This document shows, piece after piece, positions 7,891-15,190 of a stretch of 15,190 nt of DNA. Origin of the DNA: Psilocybe azurescens (lineage: Eukaryota > Basidiomycota > Agaricomycetes > Agaricales > Agrocybaceae); assembly GCA_023853785.1 (NCBI GenBank), contig JAJIRX010000189.1, positions 1 to 15,190 of the forward strand, given 5' to 3'. Position numbers and translations under genes: made by a program. The notes beneath the pieces are model-generated. The model was not told where the DNA came from, ran no database searches, and saw only the letters and a list, made by a program, of their open reading frames with translations. Numbering within the stretch: position 1 is the stretch's first letter; each line of letters starts with the position of its first letter.

Positions 7891-9532
7891 TTAAACGTAA
7901 TCAGACCCGGGTTTTGACTTCGAGTCAGTATTCTCAGTATACTCGTCCTTGTCCTACAATTCGATCTTGAATAAGACAGGCCGACAGAGCTGAAACAAAT
8001 TCTTACCGCAATGATGGCCATCTCGACCCCAGAGTGCCTGCTAACATCCAGATTTCCCACATAGCCGACGGAAGCAGATATTGTCGTCCCATTGGAACTC
8101 TCTGGATATTCATCTGCGAATAACGTGAGATGATTGGCTCGGGTATGCACCCCACTGATGGTGGTGCTCATGTTGCCCTGTGAAGTCTCTCGACCCTGGC
8201 TACGGGAGTTAAGTGCTGCCATCATAGCATTCGAATAAAGCTTTCCGAGGACAAGGAAGCTTGAAGATAATTAGCATCGCGAGTGCGCACCATGGTAATT
8301 ACTCACAAAATATAGTGATAGTTCAGAAACTTTTCGGCTTGCCACAGGATGAGCTCCACCGTCGCACCAGAGGCGGTTATGAGGCCCGTCTCCACTGACA
8401 ATCTAATCAATCGTCTCAGGGTAGTGTCTGTGTTACGAAAGTGGGATGATTTGATCGCCCTGACAAGCTGACAGAACTTGTTAAGCGCTACAGAAAACAA
8501 CAGTGTGGCTCTACTCACAATGGTTACTGTACTGATGGCAATGAGAATATCACAGACGGCATCTCCAGCAAGCCAGACCTGTTTCCAAAATCATCAGTAC
8601 CTCTCCCAGACTCTTAACGTAATACAGACCGAAATGAATGTAGATAGTTGGTAGAAGGCTGTGAAGCTGCGACCTCGAACGGCATTCTGAGAGTTGGGGT
8701 TTGTCGACTTGGAAGTTTATTCATTGCAGCCAAACAAATCAGACTCACTGTTATTCCCACATAGAATATCATGATGCATTGGAGAGCCGATATCTTGAGA
8801 GAACGGTGAAGACCTTATGCGGCGACTTGGAAAGAAACATACCAGACAAATAAGAACAGGGAGATACAGACTATTTGTTAGCTTGAAGATTCTGTACGCG
8901 AAGAAAAATTGTACTATGGAGGCGACTAACCAATCATAGATTTGAGTAACATTGTTAAAGGAAAGAGCGATCAAACTTACTGATGCCGCTTAAAGGCGCT
9001 ATGGGCACCAAGGACCAATGCTGAACTTTCAAACTTTCCACATCGCCCCAGCCAGTCCCAAATGCCGCCCAGGCATTGATTAAAGTGAAGATGGTAAAGA
9101 TGACTTCCAGTCCAAAAGAACGCCGACTATAACGGTCCAGGTCAGCGTGCACTGCTATAGGTAGCCTAGACGCTAGTACCTAGCCATTTGATCCATAGCC
9201 TGTCATTTGGGAAGGTGTTGTAGTAGCTCTCTATTATCAGATCGCCAGGGTAATATGAGCATTTAGTATCGGCTATTATTATCTTTGAAACTCGATGTAC
9301 TCACGGACTTGCATCGCAAGGACACCGACGAGTATCGACCCGAGCATATACCCAATAACCTAGTGGAGTCATCGTAAAGATCTCCATTGTTACCACTATC
9401 TTGCGAAGGCCAAACACAACTTACCAGCGGGCCTGTGCTGCAATCACGAATCTATGAGATGTGATCACCGTTCGAATATGCTCTGTAAACTTACAGTGGA
9501 CCAGTCTCCCCGATACCAGGTATGAAAGTCAT
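7891..9532 (-). CDS. DUF6534-like seven-helix membrane protein
   Basis: Twelve exons can be traced: 9532-9495, 9437-9425, 9359-9305, 9230-9180, 9126-8981, 8925-8843, 8793-8749, 8686-8630, 8578-8519, 8467-8307, 8259-8007 and 7953-7891. All introns are GT-AG, 47-74 nt. Frame-corrected length is about 341 residues. Seven hydrophobic segments are visible: VIGYMLGSILVGVLAMQ; LEVIFTIFTLINAW; LVPIAPLSGI with FFFAYRIFKL; LPVLICLISALQCIMIFY; VWLAGDAVCDILIAIST; LSVETGLITASGATVELILW; FFLVLGKLYSNAMMAALNSR. The motifs YYNTFPNDRLWIKWLV, GDAVCDILIA, LRRLIRLSVETG and KLYSNAMMAALNSR are typical of the large agaricomycete DUF6534 family, whose function is unknown. A Ser/Thr-rich cytosolic tail of about 80 residues ends in an acidic stretch. 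Anomalies: a 13-nt second exon, and one missing base in the T4 run at 9114-9117 that moves helix 2 out of frame and gives a stop soon after. I am fairly sure of the family, less of exons 1-2. Confidence 0.8.
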
Positions 9533-9608
9533 CTCAGAAGAGGGCAGGAGTCTGTCTGGAGATGAGAGCTAGCAGAGTCTAAACAATGATGGTATAACGA
9601 CACGGCTG

Positions 9609-9616
9609 CTTATATG
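9609..9616 (-). promoter_or_regulatory. TATA-like box of the DUF6534-like gene
   Basis: CATATAAG on the minus strand, about 77 bases before the proposed ATG at 9532, a normal distance for fungal promoters. A second candidate, TATTTATAGA, lies further upstream at about 9659-9668. The region between contains no upstream gene. Confidence 0.4.
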
Positions 9617-10119
9617 ACCTTAGACTCGGCTGTTTGCCACGGAAGCCCGGTCGCCAAATCTATAAATACTTAGAATAGGGCGTGACAACGACGACCATGA
9701 GAAATGGATTTCTGCAAGTTCGCCTGTGACTTTTCAATGATTGGAAGACTTATGGGTCATCTTCCACGTGGAACATGAGAAAGTCCGATTCTATAATGTA
9801 TTCAAGGGACTCATCGGTATGCATGCTCGACAGATTTCTACTCTATAATTCAGCTCATCTTGCTTGTCAACTTGATATATCGGTTTATGGTCGTCAAGGT
9901 TGATTGATTTATGACTTTGTCAAGCAGCAAATACATAATCGAGATGTGAGGCTCAACAGGCTACCGCAACCTGCCCCACTCTTTAAATAGATCAATACAT
10001 CTGCGAGGCCTCTGATACGAACAGAACGGTAAACCCCAGTAAGTATTAAGTACGTAATTTAAAATAGGACCCATCATTGCGTTGTAACAATCTGATTGCT
10101 CCATCTTTGACGGTATTAG
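9617..10119. other. Intergenic region between the membrane-protein gene and the GMC gene
   Basis: About 0.5 kb holding the 3' end signals of the GMC gene and the promoter of the DUF6534-like gene. I see no ORF or repeat of note. Confidence 0.5.
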
Positions 10120-12297
10120 TTATTTTAGATTCCAAGTAGATTTAATCATATCAGACGCCTTTTCTCCAACCACGTAGACCGCAGCTTGGGGATGAGCGGT
10201 GGGGATGAACGGCTACGGTAGATGTGTTATAAGTATTTGTGTCGAATACTCAAGTCTCGAAAGGTTCAACTTACGAAGATCGACGCGTCAGCAATCCTAA
10301 GGCCCGTGACGCCTTTCACGCGTAAATCCGGATCAACCACACCATAGTGGGAATTTTTGGCTGACATAGCCGCAGTACCCACAGGATGGAAGACGGTTCC
10401 TGTGTGCTGTCTGATGTACGACATGAACTGTTCGTCCGTGGATTTCGCGGTAAGGTTAAAATTCGGGTCCCACGACAATGTTTTTCCAGACAGGCGCGGT
10501 GAGGAATTGGAATGCTTGTCGGAGCGCAAATATCATGACTTTCATGTCTTCGTCACTCGCGAGGAGAGCGGGATCAATGATTGGCTTCTTGAACGGATCT
10601 GCAGAGCTCAAAGAAACAGAACCCCTTGAAGTCGGAGAGGCGACGATTGTATTTATGGACATGAAATTACCATTTGGCTCCGGTCCACCAGCTGCGTTCT
10701 GCGAGTACCATCATTGGATTAGATGACTAACGAGTTTAAATGGTTAGACTCACTTGGAATACTAGTTCATAATGTGCGGTGTTCGGCCCTGCAGCTGGAT
10801 CGCTGACGTCTTGAAAGATAGTGTTATTCGTAGGCAGGCGTAGCCATCCGAGAAGGTCGACAATGCCGTTGACCAGAGGGCCGGTTCCACTAGTTTGCCA
10901 CTCTAAGAGCTGCTGTGCAGCAAGAGTTACATTTCGAGCCACTTCATCGTTAGTGTCGGTGGCGGTGACCTTCCAGCTGTTAACAAGCAGAGGTTGGTCG
11001 GTGAGGTTCTTCCCAACAGATGGGAGATTGACAACAGGTTTTATGTTGATTTTGCTGAGTTCATTTGGGTCACCAATCCCAGAGTTCAAAAGTATAGTTG
11101 GGGTCCCAATGGAACCTGCGGACAGAATGACTTCTTTAGTTGCCAATACAGTCTGCAGGGACCCCGATCCAACACGGAATTCCACTGTCCTGAACGCCTG
11201 CTGGTGTGAAGGGCTATCAGAGGACCCAAGGACACGAGAGACTTGCGAATTGAGTTGAACGTGCAAGTTTGGACGCTTGTTGAATGGATTTGCTAGATAC
11301 GACGTCGCCGAACTGCTCCTCTTGTTTACATCGATGGTGGACTGAACCCATCCTGAAAATTTTCAGACTAATGTCAACAATCTTGATAGATAAGGCACGC
11401 ACCCACTCCCAAATGACTTCCGGAATTCATGTCCAGTCGGAATGGAAATTCATTCGATAGTTGCGAGGTTGCCTGGATCACCCGTGGCCCAAAGGAGCTC
11501 GACAAGCTTGCAAGGCTGACGGCGGTCATTCCACTAGTGCTGTGAACATTTGGGTCATATTGCCCGCTGAGGTTGTGGTGGTCGGCTGAGTGAGTAAATC
11601 TTTCATTCTGATGAAAAAGGATGGTAAGCGTATGGTCTGCTGAGAATGAGAAAAACCTAGCAGTACCCGAGCAAAAATTTCTGTACATTAACCCACGACC
11701 ACGTCGGATCGTTGGTAACAGATGCATATCGATCGTAATCTTCGGATGTGCCTCTGGTATATACCAAAAAGTCTTCCAGTGTAATGTCTATATCAACGAA
11801 ATTTTCAAAGAGAAAAGGAAAGAACTTACTCGTAGAGCTGCTGCCTCCTAAAATATGGCCTCTGGGATATTCAATTGAACGATTCGAGAGCCCAACCTGA
11901 CCCGTGGTGGTGAAGTTCCAATCGGCTGAGGTACCGATCAAACGAGGGCAAAAATTCGGGATGATAGAGTTGATGACGCCCTCATTCCTAAAACATGGTC
12001 AGCGAGATTGTTGATAAATTGCACGGAATGACGGACGTTCCACCTGCTTCTAGCACGAGAACATTGATGGTTGGGTCCTCAGTCAGCCGATTAGCTATCG
12101 TGTTTCCTGCAGTGCCACCTGTAGTTCATATATAGCACGAACAGTGAGCATAGACTTCTTTTGTACGTCATCGACAAACCTCCGATGATTACAAAATCGT
12201 AAGTTTTCTGGGGTCTGCCATCCCTTTCCTGAGATGCCCGCGAATATTGAATGCCGAGGGCTAACATAAGTATACCCAAAACAAAGGAGTGCGCCAT
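10120..12297 (-). CDS. Secreted GMC flavo-oxidoreductase (AA3_2, aryl-alcohol-oxidase-like)
   Basis: FAD enzyme of the glucose-methanol-choline family, probably oxidising an alcohol or sugar outside the cell. Eight exons: 12297-12180, 12118-12037, 11987-11830, 11772-11667, 11607-11403, 11352-10754, 10698-10275 and 10212-10120; introns 49-62 nt, GT-AG. They total 1785 nt (594 residues), normal for the family. A signal peptide (about residues 1-21) is followed by the Rossmann motif IIGGGTAG (37-44), LVLEAGG (60-66), LGGSSSTN (113-120), signature 2 GSIGTPTILLNSGIG and the C-terminal domain. Catalytic histidines sit in HPVGT (about 527) and AHPQA (571), 44 apart as in Pleurotus aryl-alcohol oxidase (502/546). 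ATG at 12297 was chosen because it starts the signal peptide. Two breaks: exon 4 joins exon 5 one base short (run of five T at 11673-11677 or the junction), and exon 7 has one base too many in the run 10458-10461. They cancel overall, but as read each gives a premature stop. Exact substrate cannot be told. Confidence 0.9.
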
Positions 12298-12363
12298 GAC
12301 GAGCGAAATTGGAGACGTCAACTGAGATGAGTGTCGGGATATGTGCTGATCCTCTTAGAGCTG

Positions 12364-12370
12364 TTTTATA
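12364..12370 (-). promoter_or_regulatory. TATA box of the GMC gene
   Basis: TATAAAA on the minus strand (AGTATAAAACAG context), 67 bases before the ATG at 12297, an ordinary fungal distance. The leader between has no other ATG in a good context. Confidence 0.6.
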
Positions 12371-12395
12371 CTGAATAAATGGTCGCTAAGGTACA

Positions 12396-12430
12396 GGGTC
12401 GATACTGAAGGGTATGCCGAGGGTCGATAC
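12396..12430. promoter_or_regulatory. Direct repeat GGGTCGATAC in the GMC promoter
   Basis: GGGTCGATAC occurs at 12396-12405 and again at 12421-12430, 25 bases apart, just upstream of the TATA box. On the coding strand it reads GTATCGACCC. Two same-orientation copies at this place could be activator sites. The evidence is position and repetition only. Confidence 0.35.
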
Positions 12431-13438
12431 AGAGCCGTTCAGTCGCATGATCTCGAATGGCTAGGTTTGTGCTAAATAAACACGAGTTACAGACTTGTGA
12501 ACTTGTACAGTAACGAGGCCGCGTTCCTCAAACGTCACCTGGATTGAAAAACTGTTGACAACTTTGCTGATACATGATGGTGCCTTCCGGCATCCTTCGG
12601 CAGACAACTTTATGTTACTGAGTATGCATCAGTCAGCACCCGATGGTCGGATTTCAGTACGATTTTTGGTGGAATTTTGTTCCGTTTAGGCAAAAATAAA
12701 AGTCAAGAGGATTGGGGAGCCAGAAAGTTACAGCCGATATTCGATTTGAGACATTATTGAATTTCGGCTGTCAGAACCTGTAATAAGAAATTGGTTATTT
12801 ATCAAGGAATAATAAAATAAGCGCCCATTTGACTAGCAGATGCTCTGTCGGTGTTGAGACCTCGAGGATCCAATCCATAACTTATCATATTATCAGCATC
12901 AATGTAGCGTTATGACGCTACAATTATACTGCTTCTACAATTCATTCAGACTGGTCACTTCGTGCCTAAAATCGCTGGGATAATTGTTACTATCCTTCCT
13001 AAAGGTATTGTTGAAAGATGGGGAAGCTTACGTATTGAGTTAAATTAATTACTTGGGCGACGTTTCAATTTTGGTCCCTGTGGTTCAATAGGTGCCCGTC
13101 TACCCGGCCGTCTACTATACTGGCCGGGAGATCTAACACAAGCTTACGGTACATTTCGATTCGCGTTGCATTGACAAATCGCCGTCTAGGAAGGCGAACA
13201 GACCTGATATTCCTCAAGCCGCTCTTTAACGAGCTCTGGAATAGCAATGACCAGTTTCACAAGTTGCTTTTGACACAGGCAATTACGAGATGCCAGGTAA
13301 AACCATTGACCGTCGTACATAAGTGACAGGTATAAGTGGCGGCAGGTTGCAGTATATGAGGCGATATGAAAATATTCAATACGACGGCCAGCTCTTCCGA
13401 AACCCATGTTTCGAGTTCCATAAATGAGGTTAAAAAGC
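12431..13438. other. Intergenic region between the GMC and P450 genes
   Basis: About 1 kb with no gene that I can support. Minus-strand frames at 13467-13186 and 13247-13065 are open, but their translations show no motif, and the first overlaps the P450 last exon. An 8-bp hairpin lies inside (12903-12922). Confidence 0.45.
12903..12922. repeat. Hairpin: 8-bp stem, 4-base loop
   Basis: TGTAGCGT TATG ACGCTACA forms a perfect 8-bp stem with a 4-base loop. It stands alone between the 3' end of the P450 and the GMC promoter. It could be a structured RNA end or a dimer-binding site; nothing in the context decides. Confidence 0.5.
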
Positions 13439-15190
13439 TTACCGTCGGAGATGTTCAACGCCGTCATGTCGTGGAGTTATATTACATCGAAATGGAGATG
13501 GTGCGCTGAATAATATCGCATTAACAACAGACGCCCAATATGAATAGCGCCCACACGCACCTAATAAACCCAGACGTATAGCTAGGATGAGGTAAGCTCT
13601 CTTTTCAAGTGGAGTAATGTCAAACGCCCAAAGAAGTGAAGCTACAACGATATAAAGTTGATCAATGGCAAAATATCGTCCGAGACAGATGCTGAAAGGT
13701 TATCTGAATTCAGGGTCTCTCCGGTCGATCAAAGCTATGCTCCTACCGTGGTCCATACCCAAAAGCAAAATTGAAAGGGTCTAGTTCTGCGTGTTCCTTG
13801 AGAAATCGATCCGGTTGAAGGCCTGCGGATCTTCGTAGTAGGAGGAATTTTGGCTTATCGACCTACAAAGTGAATATTTAATGAGCATTGTATCGCTTTC
13901 GATGGCGATTCGAACTGCGTACCAGACATTTGATATTAGAATGGTTCCCTTCGGAAGGTGGTAGTCTGCCGACAAATCCTACATAAGCAATAAGCCTGAT
14001 GGACTTATTTAATGGTACCTTTATATTCTATGTCGTCGCGGCAAACATGTGCTACCCCTGTGTACGTCACATTAGTCCGACACCCCATTGAGCCTTCAGA
14101 ATGAATGTAAGATACCTAGAGGTAGTGCCACTCTCCAACGAGTCAATTCTTTTATTAACGCGTTAACGTAGGGGAGATGCGGTCTGTCTGAAAATTCTGG
14201 AGCTCGAAGCTTGCCAACCTAAGTTATTTGACCGAACATTTGGAGTGGGTAGGTAGCTTAGTTAATAATGAAAGTCAACTTACTACGAGGTCGATTTCAG
14301 CCTGGGCTTTCTTCTGAATAGAAGTATTTTGTACCATTGCTAAGACAAAATTGAGCAGTGTGGCATGTGTTGTTTCACCGGCGGCTATTTTGTGCCAGGT
14401 TAGTGCCCGTTGTTAAAAGATGGAAGGAGTAGCGATTTGTCAGTTGGCTCACCACCATACATCGTCCCTGCTGCCCAGGACATGATGTCGTCCCTTTCAG
14501 ATGAATCAGCTAATCCAATTTCACCATCAAGTATTGAAGATGTGAAGGAAGGCCTCGCTGTTCCGTCCAGCTTCGAGTTGCCGCAATAAGTAGCTATAGT
14601 ATGACCTGGTAATGAATTAACGCAAGCTTACTCTTGTGCGGAGAACGTGTTGAAATGGTCGGCTAACCATGAGCTTCAATTGCTTTCGTCCAAGCCTTAC
14701 ATGTCGTTGAAAAGGCAGACCAATATACGGTAGATACTTCACTTTTGGTTCAGTGCTGTCTAATTAGTAAACGATTAGGAGGATTATCTTAGAAGATACG
14801 CACGCCAGGGTATAACATCTACCATATACGATCCAGGAATAACCGCATGCGATATATTTTCTAGCGTTTCTTCGGCTACCTTAATGTACTGGTTTGTTTT
14901 TGTTGAGTCACTAAGCTACTATCGGTGCGATGTAGACCCACTGTATCATCGGGCGACAGACAGTCTATTCCGTAGATAGCTTCCATAATAGTCCTTCCAA
15001 GAACTAAGAAATGTGAGCTTGCGACTTTCAATCGAGATCATATACTACTCACAATCGAATTTGTTCACTGTAGGAGTGTGGGTCGTCGAGCAGTGTGGAA
15101 ACAAGTCGTATTGCTTCCCGCGCCAGCGTCTCGCTGTACATTTTCACCGAGCTTACTGACATCACTTTGTTGGATATCCGCCTGTATGTC
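13439..15190 (-). CDS. Cytochrome P450 (E-class, agaricomycete type), N-terminus beyond window
   Basis: Heme-thiolate monooxygenase, normally bound to the ER membrane by an N-terminal helix that is not in the window. Twelve exons are seen: 15190-15053, 15003-14942, 14888-14804, 14741-14632, 14570-14453, 14384-14284, 14218-14116, 14057-14019, 13965-13923, 13862-13747, 13691-13561 and 13505-13439. About 370 of the usual 500 residues are present. Motifs in order: YRRISN (C helix), [23 protein letters not shown]-helix AAGETT, K-helix ExxR (ELTR), [19 protein letters not shown] followed by PDRF, heme loop FGYGPRICLGR with the Cys ligand, [16 protein letters not shown] and C-terminal [10 protein letters not shown]. 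Frame breaks: one base missing between AF and PDRF (near 13813-13815) and one between ITPLEK and YTSGF (T4 run, 13602-13605). The join of the first two visible exons also does not keep frame. Heme and I-helix residues are intact. Family is certain; the CYP family number and substrate are not. Confidence 0.9.

Noticed and set aside
8794..8842. Apparent scrambled frame in helix 4 of the DUF6534-like protein
   Set aside because: It is a 49-nt intron with GTATGT donor; removing it restores a clean hydrophobic helix.
9332..9341. GTATCGACCC, identical to the GMC promoter ten-mer complement, inside the DUF6534-like gene
   Set aside because: It lies within conserved helix 1 codons (Gly-Ser-Ile region), so coincidence is enough.
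10454..10502. A 49-nt intron in GMC exon 7 instead of a frameshift
   Set aside because: GT and AG ends exist and the join is in phase, but it would delete the TDEQF...YIR stretch conserved in GMC proteins. I prefer one extra base, without certainty.
13966..14018. Apparent frameshift between IEYK and YHLPKG in the P450
   Set aside because: Using the later acceptor (ending 13966) gives a 53-nt intron and a perfect frame, so no indel is needed.
14632..14741. Apparent double frameshift in the P450 exon around SRPFQHV
   Set aside because: It came from my own misreading of a T4 run. Read carefully, the exon is open throughout and in phase with both neighbours.

Overview
The window looks like nuclear DNA of a filamentous basidiomycete, most likely an Agaricomycete. 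The genes are cut by many 47-74 nt GT-AG introns, exons are short, and the three recognisable proteins are a secreted GMC flavo-oxidoreductase, an E-class cytochrome P450 and a DUF6534-type seven-helix membrane protein. That combination is typical of mushroom-forming fungi. I cannot name the species.

The left part (about 1-7,300) holds no gene I can defend. It is a mosaic of repeats: a CGTCC-rich low-complexity tract (1-245); three blocks of short TCCA-NN-TGGA repeats (588-915, 3890-4190, 5572-5765); two independent tandem duplications (2576-2810, 2871-3124); a pair of inverted arms of roughly 230 bp (3329-3560 and 6310-6553) enclosing about 2.7 kb; a degenerate tRNA-like sequence with a Pol III style terminator and A-rich tail (4211-4325, minus strand); a block present twice in opposite orientation (246-335 and 4440-4555); and an AAC-rich minisatellite that would encode Y-S-G-H/poly-Asn repeats (4801-5268). 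There is also one TATA box with plausible spliced-leader signals (1771-2100) but no convincing protein after it.

The right part (about 7,890-15,190) carries three genes, all on the minus strand. In transcription order they are a P450 lacking only its N-terminal part at the window edge (15190-13439), a GMC oxidoreductase of about 594 residues with signal peptide and both catalytic histidines (12297-10120), and a seven-helix DUF6534-like protein of about 341 residues (9532-7891). I rebuilt exon structures by hand; nearly every intron has canonical ends.

The two oxidases could act together on aromatic or secondary-metabolite substrates, with the GMC enzyme outside the cell and the P450 on the ER membrane. 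This is inference from adjacency only. Each gene contains one or two single-base indels that break otherwise well conserved frames, mostly in short base runs. The neighbourhood is therefore either newly decaying or reported with assembly errors. I found no clearly new biological system; the inverted-arm structure, the tRNA-like element and the phased palindromic repeats are the best leads.
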